DNA of 64,000 bases from positions 124,001-188,000 of the forward strand of contig CANTFL010001446.1 of NCBI GenBank assembly GCA_947650285.1. Direction: 5' to 3'. A program made the position numbers and the translations under genes. Below are positions 48,847 to 61,585 of the stretch, in pieces; position 1 is the stretch's first letter, and each line of letters starts with the position of its first letter. This stretch comes from Hyaloperonospora brassicae (Eukaryota; Oomycota; Peronosporomycetes; Peronosporales; Peronosporaceae). The notes beneath the pieces are model-generated. The model was given only the letters and a program-made list of their open reading frames with translations. It made no database searches and was not told where the DNA came from.

Positions 48847-49795
48847 CATTGGGTTGAGCTCTGTCATTCGTCTGTCACTTGTCCTGCAAGTGCGTCTCGA
48901 GTCTGTTGTGTGCTTGTAAACACGTCGGTCACTGACTGCTTTGAGGCCACGTGGTTCAGTTTACCAACCGAGAGGCACTTCGGCTGTTGACGGACGCTTT
49001 GGGTCTGCAGACACATTGGGCGGTAACGTTCTCGACAAAGCAGTTATCTCAGACACTTCTTCGTACCAGAAGACCTCAGCCGTTAGTTACTTTGTATCTG
49101 GGATACCGATCGACCTGTAGATGGATTCAGGTCATCGTCGTCGCAGCGGATACTTCTGTGCTTCCACAATGATCTGGCGCTTCTTCTTCTTCTTCTTCTT
49201 CTCGCTGCCTTCTTGTCAATCGGCCTGACCGGTCGTGTGTGTAGAGAGCGTAGTAGGGGACCAACGTGTCAGGTCGAGGCTCATTTGGCGTGGCGAGCCA
49301 CCGTCAAGAGCTGAACGGACGAGTCGCCAGGATGCAAATCATACTGCGTGGTCAGCTCCGTGCAGGGTAAGGTGTGCTCGGCATGGATGCAAGAAGAGAC
49401 GCCGATGGGCTTTGTGCACAGCCTGTGTGCGCATCGACTGTCGTCCCATATTCCGTGGCTTGTGGGTGTGGCTTGGCGTGCGTCAGTATGGGTTGCAGAC
49501 GAGAGACGGCCGTGGACGGGGGAAGAACCCGCTTTCGAAACGATGGAGAGCTGCCTGTGCTTACGACGGACCGTCTACTAGAACGTCAACGTTTACGCCA
49601 TCGCACTCCCTCGTGGCGTGGAGACTCGACCGAGTGAGCTGTGCACGACAGTGTCACTCGGCTTCAAGAAATGCCTACGAGGCCATCGAGCGAAGGGCTT
49701 TCGACCTCATTATCGACGACGAAAGGCCTGGCGAAAACAGAAGGAGGATGACGGACGCCAAGGCTCGAGGATGGCTACTGGACAATGGCTTCTGC

Positions 49796-49836
<41 letters not shown>

Positions 49837-50772
49837 TAGATGATGTCACGGGCTGTGCAGTTCAAGGAACAGGAGGAGCGATGCCAATCATGACCCGATG
49901 AGCGAACGTGACGTTGTAATGAAGCCAGCGAGGAGGTGTCGTCTGTTGCAATGGTAAGACGGGCTTGTCCTTACGGGGCCACACTCGTTGAAGCGAGCAA
50001 GCTTCTTTCGTGTGGCTTCTTCGTCGCTCGGCATTGACCGTCTTCTTCGATCATCGTCTGTATCGACGGTGGCGGGCGCACGGTCAAGCACCTGTGTCCG
50101 TCGCGGCTACTTGCCATTCCGTTACGTGCACAGCACTGGTAGACAGACGCGTGCAGTGAATGTCCGTGCACGTCCGTCATGTGGCGGCCACGTGACAGCT
50201 TCGATCGTGCTGTGTATGTACCCCATGGAAGCTACGCGGTAGTGGATGACGGCCACTTGGAGCAGAGCGTTCGAGCGATCATGCCATCGTTGAACAGCCG
50301 CGTACGAGTAATACCTGATCCAAACAACCCAAACTAATCGTTCGTGCACACGTAACTTGGTGAGATGTTCTCGTTACACAGCTCGTTTGAGACTGCCGAC
50401 TGACGTGGGCGTAGGAACGCTGGGATCGCCACTGGCAGTCGCGAAGACAGAGAGAGAGAGAGAGAGAGGGAGTTTGTTGCGTCGGCGGTTCATTCGTTGC
50501 GGTCTTGTGTCTACGGGCGCCTTACTTGAAGGATGATGCCAATGCCGATGCCGATGATGATGATGATGATGGTCGAGTGACGTTTCGGCATGTCTTCAGC
50601 ACTTACTACTCGAGACTCCACTCACCTGCTCGTAAAAGCGTGTAGGCGTAGAGGTCACGTGCACTGATGTGCTGCGACGTTGAGCTATCTCCACGTATCA
50701 TCTGTGCGGTGGTATTTATCGGGAAGCTAAGCCGTCGGTCACTTTACACGTCGTTCATCATGCTGTAGCTTT

Positions 50773-50820
50773 ACCAGCACACTCCTCCTTCTTTGTAAAC
50801 AGAAGGAGGAGTGTGCTGGT
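50773..50820. repeat. perfect 20-bp inverted repeat with 8-base loop
   Basis: 50773-50792 and 50801-50820 are exact reverse complements; the loop is TTGTAAAC. The transcript of either strand would fold into a perfect 20-bp stem. The next bases outside do not extend the pairing far. It lies in a region with no supported gene. Confidence 0.95.
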
Positions 50821-52046
50821 GTATCTGCTCGGCACACTTTGCGTGGAGAATCGACACCTACGAGCACATCAGCCTGCGAGCTACTAGTGTACGGAAGAAG
50901 ACGCTTCATCTCGCTATTGCCAATAGTGGGGATACGTGAATGACGTACAACGCCCCTCTGGGCAACACACGAACGGCAGCGAGCGTCTCGCACCACGCGA
51001 GACCGTCGCAAGGGCAGCGCGACTGGTAAACCGCACCGAAGCTAGATCCGGACACGTCGACCATCTCCAGCACGTGTTGGTCCAGTGAAGAGGATCCGGT
51101 TGATCAGTGGATTGGGCTCAAAGGCAGTTGCTGTCCATCATAAGAACGACTGAACGAACACATGGAGTCGTGGCTTAACGACGCCGAACGGACGGCGAGG
51201 GATACCCGTCAGCGTTTTGGTGTGTCGACAAGCGACGATCGAAGCCCTGCGGCAGAGTGCGGCGCGCGCTGCCAGTCAGTGGCTCAGGGCGAAACCAGAC
51301 GGCGGCCAGCAGTGCGAGACACGTCGATGTTCGCGAAAGGCTTTGGGGCTACCCACACGCTGGTCAAGTGCAAGTAGACAAGTGCGTTGAGGCTGTGACA
51401 GCCCTGGAAGAGACCATTACTTCTGCGTCTGTGCCATTGTCGGGGGTCGGAAGAGTCGCAGTGTTGCCGTTTAGAGTGAGACAACACTGGAGCACCAGAA
51501 GGTCTGCTGTCGTCATGGGACTAAGGAGCACTGTGGCTTGCAGAACAAGGGAACCTGCCGACAGATGGCCCGTGCTCAAAGCGTTGCTGCTTGTCGTGCG
51601 TGCAACGAGGACGTGTCCCTCAGCTGCTGCGTTGCATCGCATGAGCGCGCAGCCACAGAATGAAAACAGCAGTGCGCGCCGTTGACTTTTGTACGCAGAG
51701 CTCTCTTGGGGGTATGCAGTTCCCACTCTCGTGTTCGAGTAGACGAACAGAGCTGTAAGGCTCTGCATGTAAGTGCCGCCTGTAAAGTGGTTACTGCAGA
51801 GCAAACGTGGAGCGTCGAGTGTGTGCCAGCGCTTGTTGCGTTCGGCCTGTGACCAGCACCAGTTGTCGCGCGAGGTACTTGTCAAGTGCCTGTCGCCCAC
51901 ACATGAGGATCGATCGCCGGCGTTTCGATTGTTTCCGTCAGTTGTGCGTTCCTGTGAGACCGCCACAGACGTTTGGTCGGCATAGTGTTTGCTTTCGATT
52001 GCAAGTGATATGGCATGAAGAGATGCGGTCGTGTGCCGACTAGTGA

Positions 52047-52109
52047 GTCACAGCACCACATCTCATAGTCACAGCACCACATCTCATAGTCACAGCACCA
52101 CATCTCATA
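52047..52109. repeat. 21-bp tandem repeat, three copies plus partial
   Basis: Identical units beginning GTCACAGCACC start at 52047, 52068 and 52089, and a fourth begins at 52110 but diverges after five bases. No gene is supported over it. Confidence 0.95.
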
Positions 52110-52739
52110 GTCACGTAGTCGGACTCGTCCATCGCTACTCGATCGATCTGCTCGGATACTGCAGTAGAAAGATGCAGCGCTACCAGCCAAAGGTGTCACG
52201 TGGTACCAGAGCAAAGCTCGACGTCGTGTGAGTTGCCCGTCATTTCTCGGATAGAGGAACGAAAGAGTGCGCCTTGACGAGGACTTGCAATGCTGTATGG
52301 CAGCAGCAAGTAGGGCTACCAGTCGCCGCTCTCTCACTGACCAAATAGCTGACACACCCGTGGGCAGTGTCAGTCAGTCCCTTGACCGCGTCAGGTGCTC
52401 GTCACGTGAGATTTGCCGACTTGTCGACTGCCATTCACGGGCTCGTGTCTCTCTCTTCAAAGGACGAGCAGATGGCGCACACAGATGAGTCCGATCGGAC
52501 GCAGCTAATGGCGTAAAAGATCAGAGCACGAGGACACTGCTCGTCTCGGACGCAAGAGGTAGAGGGATCTGATCCTGTATCTCCTCTGGCTCTGTAGTTG
52601 ACGAGCAGATAGCGACCGTATCGGCCAATGCTCTTCTTGTCCCAATGGCAGCCACTACTCAATCTGATCGATCGATCGATCCATTGATCGTCGTCGACTC
52701 TTCCTCCCCTACGAACGACCACAGAGACTTTGGCCCAAG

Positions 52740-53252
52740 ATGCGTCTCGTACGTCAAGTCGCAATCGCACTTGTTGGTGGTCTCTGTGCCACCAGCCACA
52801 CGTTCGCCAACGAAGGCCGCAGGTTGATGCCCATTGACGTCAATGCTGCGATATTGAGCGGCGGTAGCGTCGTCGGACGGGTTCCAGCCAGTGCCGCCGT
52901 GTCGTCCAACGTCGTGTGTGGCCACAGAGACGGCGACGACAAGATCACAGTCACCACGTACCACAACAACGGCCTGTGGCAGCGCATCAAGCGATGGTGG
53001 AAACAGGCGGTCCAGCGCGAGGACTCTTTTCCGACGGACGGCAGCCGCCACAGGGAAAGTCGCAGGGGCTCCACTGGCACTTCGTTGTCCATCTCGGACA
53101 ACAACGAGGGCGGTGGGACCCTCACGTTCAAAGCGGCGCACAACTGCCGACTTCTCCGGCACTTGCAACACGAGTGGGAGCGCTATCTTGAGACGCTTCA
53201 ACCTCAACAGGCTGAGGCAAAGGCCGACCGGTCGCTGCGACTCGGTCCGTAA
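52740..53252 (+). CDS. secreted effector-like protein with degenerate RxLR
   Basis: A single exon of 170 residues from ATG 52740 to TAA 53252. Residues 1-24 are a good secretion signal (MRLVRQVAIALVGGLCATSH, then TFA before NEG). Right after cleavage comes GRRLMP (27-32), one change away from R-x-L-R. Further on, ITVTTYHNNGLWQRIKRWWK (about 69-88) resembles a segment I associate with Phytophthora RxLR-family proteins, in which a valine/threonine strand precedes a GL-QR-KRWW helix. The C-terminal half is polar (GTSLSISDNNEGGGTLTF). No membrane span follows, so it should leave the cell. It sits 0.7 kb from RACK1, in a conserved neighbourhood, not in the repeat half. Role unknown; effector status is inferred. 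Confidence 0.65.
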   Translation: MRLVRQVAIALVGGLCATSHTFANEGRRLMPIDVNAAILSGGSVVGRVPASAAVSSNVVCGHRDGDDKITVTTYHNNGLWQRIKRWWKQAVQREDSFPTDGSRHRESRRGSTGTSLSISDNNEGGGTLTFKAAHNCRLLRHLQHEWERYLETLQPQQAEAKADRSLRLGP

Positions 53253-53957
53253 CGAGACGCTGTGTGTAGGAACGATAGGGACGGAAGGAGAAAAGGTCGA
53301 CCGACTGCAGCGGACATTTGAGCTAATGCGATCAATCGATCAAACACCAGTCGGTGTTTCTCAGTGTATTCGGCGACTGTGAGTCCATTTGTGTGCGAAG
53401 CCGTCGTCCATACTGCAGAGCCTCTACGTGACTGGCTCAGGTTCACATTAGCACTTGTCGTCCACTGATCAGGTCGCTGCGTGTACTACGACTACTACGA
53501 CTACTGCCTTCATCCTCTGTGCGTGGCTCCCGCTGAAATGCTACGTCTGTAGCAACGGACCTGAGGACGGCGACGCTAGAAACGGACGGTCTTTTCCCAC
53601 GCCCCGCCCACACGTTCCCTTTACGTGCTCCAGCGCTGATGGCATTCATTCTGCTGGGCGCGTTCTTCTCCCAACATTCATCAGCTGCCAGTCGCACTGT
53701 TGCGTCTACAAAGTCCGTCTGCGGAATCCATCGACTTCTGCACGTCGGTGTCCCGCATTTCGTACGGTCGAACTGCTTCGTAATCATCCGTCCGAGCGGT
53801 TCCCTTTTCAGCCAATGAAATGCATTCAATAACGACTGGCCCACGTGCGCCGAGAGCGCAAAGAGCTCCTCGTGGCCTGCGTGGCAGACAGATCTTGTCC
53901 CCTCCCTCGCTTCGCCGTCGCTCGCTCGCTGTAGCTGTCCACTTTACATCCTCGACC
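53253..53957. other. intergenic, no gene supported
   Basis: Overlapping open frames of 80-133 codons on both strands have no recognisable features. Just before RACK1, CCACTTT at 53939-53945 fits the oomycete initiator consensus YCAYTYY, but it is only 13 bp from the ATG, so it is weak evidence. Confidence 0.35.
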
Positions 53958-54911
53958 ATGGCCGACACGAACATCTACATGCGCGCGGAGCTGGACGGCC
54001 ACAATGGCAAAGCCGTGACGGCCATTGCCACGACGCGGGAGAACCCGAACTTGCTCCTGACGGCGTCGCGCGACAAGTCGCTGCTCGTGTGGCAGCTGTC
54101 GAACGACGGCGAGGAGTACGGCTTTGCCCGTCGTCGCTTGCAGGGCCACTCGCACTACGTGGAAGACGTGGTGATCTCGTCGGACGGGCAGTTTGCGCTC
54201 TCGGGCTCGTGGGACGGCACGCTGCGTCTATGGGACCTGAACACGGGCATCACGACGCGTCGGTTCGTGGGGCACACGAAGGACGTGCTGTCGGTCGCGT
54301 TCAGCGCAGACAACCGCCAGATCGTCTCGGGCTCGCGCGACAAGACGGTCAAGCTCTGGAACACGCTGGGCGAGTGCAAGTACACGATCACGGAGGACGG
54401 GCACACGGAGTGGGTCTCTTGTGTCCGCTTTAGTCCGTCGACGGCCAACCCGTTGATCGTCTCGTGCGGGTGGGATAAGGTGGTGAAGATCTGGAACTTG
54501 TCGAACTGCAAGCTCCGGACCAACTTGTTTGGCCACAGCGGCTACTTGAACACGGTCACAGTGTCTCCGGACGGATCGATTTGTGCGTCGGGAGGCAAAG
54601 ACGGCACGGCCAACCTCTGGGACCTGAACGAAGGCAAGCGGCTGTACTCGCTCGTGGCGGGCGACGTGATCCACGCGCTCGTGTTCTCGCCGAACCGCTA
54701 CTGGCTGTGTGCCGCGACGACGTCGGGCATTAAGATCTGGGACCTCGAGACGAAGAACGTGGTGCACGACTTGCAGCCCGATATCGAGGAGCCCAAGGGC
54801 AAGTACGCGCAGCCGCCGCACTGCATTTCGCTGGCCTGGTCGGCCGACGGCTCGGTGCTGTTCTCGGGCTACACGGACGGCATTGTCCGTGTGTGGGCTG
54901 TGGGCAACTAA
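53958..54911 (+). CDS. RACK1, ribosome-associated WD40 scaffold protein
   Basis: A single exon of 317 residues from ATG 53958 to TAA 54911, the usual RACK1 length. RACK1 is a seven-bladed beta-propeller on the 40S ribosomal subunit that docks kinases and couples signalling to translation. Seven WD repeats are visible, with blade ends such as [62 protein letters not shown] and [31 protein letters not shown] and the [16 protein letters not shown] segment are typical of the family. No intron. Codon use is strongly GC-biased, as expected for a highly expressed gene. Very confident. Confidence 0.97.
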   Translation: MADTNIYMRAELDGHNGKAVTAIATTRENPNLLLTASRDKSLLVWQLSNDGEEYGFARRRLQGHSHYVEDVVISSDGQFALSGSWDGTLRLWDLNTGITTRRFVGHTKDVLSVAFSADNRQIVSGSRDKTVKLWNTLGECKYTITEDGHTEWVSCVRFSPSTANPLIVSCGWDKVVKIWNLSNCKLRTNLFGHSGYLNTVTVSPDGSICASGGKDGTANLWDLNEGKRLYSLVAGDVIHALVFSPNRYWLCAATTSGIKIWDLETKNVVHDLQPDIEEPKGKYAQPPHCISLAWSADGSVLFSGYTDGIVRVWAVGN

Positions 54912-55507
54912 GTGTCCCAGTCGGATACTGTCGGTCGATTCCGAACGTCGTTGGGTAGTGCCGAGAGAGAGAGAGAGATCGTAAAGGAGAAGTGTGGCAT
55001 GTAGAGTGTGTAATTCCAACATGACACTTCGTAAAGACACCTCACATGACCGTTCGTGCAGCGATTGTGACAATACTCTCTCATCAGGTCCACTCGTGCG
55101 CAAGTCAAGTTGTTGTGCAGGAAGACTCCATTTGCAATGGACGACTTGTCACGACCGTAGCTGCTCGATCGTATGGACGAAGTAGATCGATCAACTGAGC
55201 CCTACATGACGGAACACACCACCCAACATGCGACGCACGAAACCATTCAACACGGGCAGCACACACACACGATAGAGAGAAAGTCGAGGCGTCGACGCTG
55301 GTGTGGATTGTATCCTTACTGCCGGCAAGCGCTGCACTGCCTTCGTCTGCCCCGTTTCCAGACAGTCCGAGTCCGAGCACACTCGTCATCCCAACCGGCC
55401 ACTACTCGCAGCCTCATTGTGACGACGACAGTACTACCGCTCACGCGCTCCATCACTGTGCGCTCCACCCGCCGTCTTTGCACGCAGACGCCGGCTACCT
55501 GCAGCAA
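54912..55507. other. intergenic between convergent RACK1 and ubiquitin-L40 genes
   Basis: Has a short GA run at 54962-54978 just beyond the RACK1 stop. Small open frames on both strands carry no features. It should hold both 3' untranslated regions. Confidence 0.5.
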
Positions 55508-57809
<2,302 letters not shown>

Positions 57810-58216
57810 ATGACGTACTACCGGTTCGGCCAGCGACTCGCAATGACGCGCGCCGTGGCGCGAGCAATGGCGCGATCGTCTACTGGCGCACGCGATTCGC
57901 AAGCAATGGAACAGCTGATCCAGAGGAGCAAAAGCCGTTTTGGCAGAGCCGTACGTTGCGTTCGAGCGCTGCTCTGTCGTCGCTGATCGGTGGAATCGTT
58001 TCGATCGACGGAGAAAGCGATTAATACAGAGCAGTGCAGCTGTTTTATTCACGCAGGGGGTGCGGCTGTTTTATTCATTCAACTGGTGCTGTTTTTCTCC
58101 AGGTCACTCGACCGCTGATGGCTGCCGTTGCAACATATGTAATGGACGCGGGGGGCGCGTTCAGCCCCTCGTCCGAGTTCCTGTACTTTGACGGCGACGA
58201 CGATGACGGAACGTAA
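57810..58216 (+). CDS. small unrecognised protein, two exons
   Basis: Exons 57810-57950 and 58103-58216, with a 152-bp intron (GTACGT...CCAG), give 84 residues in phase. I do not recognise the family. The N-terminal half is basic and rich in Arg, Ala and Met (MTYYRFGQRLAMTRAVARAM), which could act as a mitochondrial targeting sequence. The second exon encodes VTRPLMAAVATYVMDAGGAF followed by SPSSEFLYFDGDDDDGT, an acidic end. The exact splice junction and intact frames on both sides support a real gene. Confidence 0.5.
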
Positions 58217-59260
58217 GGCTTTTGGTGGATATTGTGTCAGTGTCGGAAGCGAAAGAGGAGGAGGAAGAGGCCGTGTGTGGCGCTTTGTGCAGCGCTTGAA
58301 AGCTGACTTTTTACCAATGCCAAGACGTCGTGAGAAGGCCATTTGAGTGAGAGAGAGAGAGAGAGAGAGAGCAGTTGCACGAAGCGTCGAGACTCGACCA
58401 TTGCATATGTGCTGAAGAGAGTTAGTTCCGCCGATCTGACGACTGAGCAGTTAATATTCGCTGTGCTGCTTTGCCAATAGATAACAACAGGTCGAGCGCG
58501 CGAGCGGCGGATCAGACGCAGTCGGTCGGGACAAAGCGGTCGCGCAGGAACGAAAAGGGAGCAGCGCGAAGAAGTCACACGGACGTTTTTGTTTGAGACG
58601 CGGAGCAGTGCACACTCGAGCGAGAGACAGCGACGCGGATAGTAATACACACAACAGGTCAAAGGAAGAGAGACGCGAGTAGTGTCTGTCAACGTGCACG
58701 TGTTTTTTTGTTCATGCTACGGCACTTTTTGGAGAGCAATAGGACGCTGTGGCCCTGAGTGTGTTTAAAACACGTGGTCGACGACAATGCACTGCTTCGT
58801 TCTGTGCTGTCCGTCGTCGATCATTCCGTGCGGCCAAAAGGGCATAGTGCAACGTCCAGAAGGCGGTCAGTTCCGCAGAGCAGAGTTATCTCGTAGCAAG
58901 TGGAGATATGCGGGTGATGCGTTATGACTCGTCCGACTGACTCGGAATGTGGTGAAGTGGTGGTAACGAGCAGTCTTATGTTGCCCGTGCACATTCAGCG
59001 GGTGCTCGTTCACGAAAGGGGAGAAAACACTGCGGTCGGGCGTTTTCCTCTTCGCCTTTGGACGTTTGCTTTTGTCAGAAGTTGCACTCCGAGGATATAA
59101 ACCTGGATGTTATCCGCGTGTCGCTCGTGGATTCTATCTAAGCTTTCACACCGAGGATAGAATCGCAGTTTTATTCATCCACTTGCTCCATGCGACCGAA
59201 GAAACCAGCAACAAAAACAAGCAAAGAAACAAAGTCAAGCAACAACAACAACAAGTCGTG
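58217..59260. other. intergenic, no gene seen
   Basis: A (GA)n run lies at 58348-58370. Long minus-strand frames at 58237-58699 overlap each other and have no features. The last 200 bp are the likely leader of the next gene and end in a CAA repeat (59239-59254). Confidence 0.45.
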
Positions 59261-59524
59261 ATGGTGGACATGACCGAGTTGCGCGTGAGCGAGAACTTCC
59301 CGCGTGTCCCCAAGCCCTGCGAGAGCGTGGCGACCAAGTTCTTCGCGTGCTTCTACGAGCACGGCAAGCAGCCAGACGGAGTGTCGGACACGGAGGTGGG
59401 CAACGTCGCGCTGGACCGATGCAGAGACGCGTTGCTGGCGTACAATCGCTGCGTGGACGTTGAGGTGGCCAAAGACCCGAAAGAGTTTTTCCGTGTACCG
59501 GAAGCGTACCGTATGCGCGAGTAG
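59261..59524 (+). CDS. twin CX9C (CHCH-type) mitochondrial protein
   Basis: A single exon of 87 residues from ATG 59261 to TAG 59524. Two CX9C motifs are present, C20-C30 (CESVATKFFAC) and C54-C64 (CRDALLAYNRC), spaced as in twin-CX9C proteins that fold as a disulfide-linked helical hairpin. Such proteins enter the mitochondrial intermembrane space through the Mia40 pathway and serve as respiratory-chain subunits or assembly factors. There is no cleavable presequence, as usual for the class. The member cannot be named from sequence reading alone. The frame is open upstream, but the text there is leader-like and the ATG at 59261 is followed by MTELRVSENFPRVPKP. It converges with the ATP synthase subunit d gene. 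Confidence 0.75.
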   Translation: MVDMTELRVSENFPRVPKPCESVATKFFACFYEHGKQPDGVSDTEVGNVALDRCRDALLAYNRCVDVEVAKDPKEFFRVPEAYRMRE

Positions 59525-59904
59525 AGTCGGCTCGGCGTTTAAAACACGAGGGCACAAGCAGCAGTTTATCCGTCTTGGAATCAGACATTTTTCACAGGAC
59601 GCTCTGTTGTCCCTCTCAGTTGGAATATAATCCCTGCTGCTCATAGTGACCGTCTGACGCACGCATACAACAAACGAGACAAAGCCACTGACGACACGAC
59701 CAACGGCCTTCACGATATGACGGGCTCCATTAGTAGTCTTCACACGGGAGACGCAGAAACGGCAGCGCCGGTACGCCGTCTTGCCAGCTACAGGATATGT
59801 TCGCTTGTCTCCCTCGATGGCAACCAGTCGATGCCACTCGTCGTCTCGTTTTCGACCCCCTCGTCTGGTCGTTCTCCTTCCTCCTTGTCTTCCCATCTGT
59901 CTCC

Positions 59905-60619
59905 CTACTGCGTGTCCTTCTCCCACTCGAGGTTGGCAATCTCCGTGTCAATCTCCTCCTCGACCTCCGGGTACATGGCCGTCACTTCGTCCATCGACGT
60001 CGTCAACGTCGTGCGCGTCTCTTCCATCAGCCCAATGAGCTCCTTCAGCTCTTCAATCCGCGCCTTCGAGTCCGCCACCTTCTCGTTCAGCTGACCAAAC
60101 TGCTCGCAAAACACAACCACAACAACAGACCACAACAACAGACCACAACAACAACCGACCACACGTCACAACGACAGCTCAACAAGTCGTCTCCATCGCC
60201 CACCCACCCCCCACATCTCCTACAACTCCTACAGCGTCTCAACAACGTACGAGCTCGTCGACCGTCTCCTGCTCGTTCAGCCGCAGCTCGTCCGGCAGCT
60301 CCGTCGACTGGGCCGCCGCGTCCAGTTCCTCGGGCGTGATCGTGGGGAACGCAATGGTCTTGTAGTTGCTCTCCATCGCGTCCACGAGCGCCTTGTTCTT
60401 GATCACCGAGCGGTAGTACGCAAAGTCAATGGCCTCGGGCTCGCGCACGTACGCTCGGGCCTCGGCCGCCAGCTGTCCGTGGACGTCGCGGAGGCTGTCG
60501 AGCGCCGCGCGCGCCCGCGGGTCCGACAGCTTCTGCGCGATGGCCGACCACTCGATCGCCGCACGGGTCGGGAGGCCGCGGCGCAGGACGTGGGGCGCGC
60601 GCAGGGGGAGGAGGGGCAT
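59905..60619 (-). CDS. mitochondrial ATP synthase subunit d
   Basis: Exons 60619-60251 and 60099-59905, with a 151-bp intron, give 187 residues in phase. Subunit d is part of the peripheral stalk of F1Fo ATP synthase on the matrix side. The N-terminus MPLLPLRAPHVLRRGLPTRA is a plausible matrix presequence. Then comes IEWSAIAQKLSDPRARAALD and the family landmark PEAIDFAYYRSVIKNKALVD with MESNYKTIAFP. The second exon is a long acidic coiled coil (NEKVADSKARIEELKELIG) ending before TAG. The start is the ATG at 60619; an upstream in-frame GTG was not used. The intron contains an ACAACAACAGACC-type repeat. It is divergent from the HIG1-domain gene. Confidence 0.85.
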
Positions 60620-61031
60620 CTTGGGCGGCACGTTGGGGCGAGGAGGAGCTCCTGACTGGTGTTGTCGAGTCCACGAGGTCGGTATGAGGCGGTGGGGGTG
60701 GGGCCCTCTCTTTTCTTATCACGACACTCGAAGTCAGGGGCGGAGAGCGCGTGACTCGGACAACTTATACCCACGGGTTGTGTCCAATCACGGACTCGCG
60801 CTCGCGCCGTCTCGCGGGGTAACAGCGAGTAGAAACGCACGACCCACCGAGCGTCTGTCTGCCTGCTGATAGAAACGCGCAACAGTAAGGAGCACAATTG
60901 CGTAGACCTCGTGTGTATACATACACACGCGCAACATCAAGGAGCACACTTGCGTATACCTCCTGTGTATACACCCACGCGCCACGGCCGCGCGGGTCGA
61001 CTGACGAAACAACGAGTGGCCACTGACAACG
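60620..61031. promoter_or_regulatory. divergent promoter of ATP synthase d and HIG1-domain genes
   Basis: 412 bp between two start codons on opposite strands, both for mitochondrial inner-membrane proteins. It contains a 52-bp tandem duplication with a palindromic GTGTGTATACATACACAC core in the first copy. That both genes read from this region is inferred from position; no core promoter element was identified with confidence. Confidence 0.6.
60877..60980. repeat. 52-bp tandem duplication in the divergent promoter
   Basis: 60877-60928 and 60929-60980 both begin GCGCAACA, share AAGGAGCACA and TTGCGTA, and carry GTGTATAC near the end, with about ten differences. The copies have diverged while the TGTATACA-type centre is kept, which would fit a duplicated binding site. 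Confidence 0.85.
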
Positions 61032-61289
61032 ATGAACGGGTACCCGATGGAGACGGGTTGGCAAAAGATGAAGCGCCGCTGCCAGGAAGAGCCGCTCGTG
61101 CCGCTGGGCTGTCTCGCCACGGCCGGTGTGCTGATTGGTGGATTGGCCTCGTTCCGACGCGCGGCGGACGCGGCCACGCAGCAAAAGTTCATGCGGCTGC
61201 GGGTCGTCGCGCAGGGCGCGACAGTCGTTGCAATGGCTCTTGGAGGGATTCTGGCGATCAAGCCAAAGGCTGGAGGCGACGGGGAGTAG
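61032..61289 (+). CDS. HIG1-domain (Rcf1/HIGD-type) inner-membrane protein
   Basis: A single exon of 85 residues from ATG 61032 to TAG 61289. HIG1-domain proteins sit in the inner mitochondrial membrane and modulate cytochrome c oxidase and respiratory supercomplexes. The domain is complete: KMKRRCQEEPLVPLGCLATA (charged start and PLVPLG turn), a first membrane helix TAGVLIGGLASF, the loop QQKFMRLRVVAQG with the conserved MR-R...Q pattern, and a second helix ATVVAMALGGILAI. The length is that of the short single-domain members. It starts a divergent pair with ATP synthase subunit d. Confidence 0.88.
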   Translation: MNGYPMETGWQKMKRRCQEEPLVPLGCLATAGVLIGGLASFRRAADAATQQKFMRLRVVAQGATVVAMALGGILAIKPKAGGDGE

Positions 61290-61585
61290 GAGATGGGTAC
61301 ATACGTGGACACGAACATGGACAGGATGGGGATGGGCAGTGCAGTGCAGTGCAAGAAGAGAGAGAGAGAGAGAGCAGGAGGTAGTGGGGGGATGGCGGCA
61401 CTGGAATGCGTTGCTGGGGGTAGTTGAATGGATCGCCCACGTGGGTGTGGATGGGAAACGTTTTGTTGCATCTTTGGCTGATTTGGTGTTATTGTTGTCG
61501 GTGGGGGGGGGGTGCTGTCGGTGGTGTTGTGGTTCTTGTGGTTGTAATGGTATATGGGGGGGGGGGTGGTGGTGGTGCATGTGTG

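Larger units (their letters stand above)
48138..52739. other. gene-poor, repeat-rich stretch inside the gene-dense half
   Basis: No gene could be established over 4.6 kb. Frames with some coding flavour are 48465-48163 on the minus strand (LYGERLQRIPFLHGGKREP and a polar tail) and 49235-49798 on the plus strand, but both have conflicting frames opposite. The stretch carries GA microsatellites (48784-48845, 49797-49830, 50451-50468), a perfect hairpin (50773-50820), GAT repeats near 50551-50570 and a 21-bp tandem repeat (52047-52109). It may shelter fast-evolving or non-coding transcripts next to the effector-like gene at its right edge. Confidence 0.4.
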
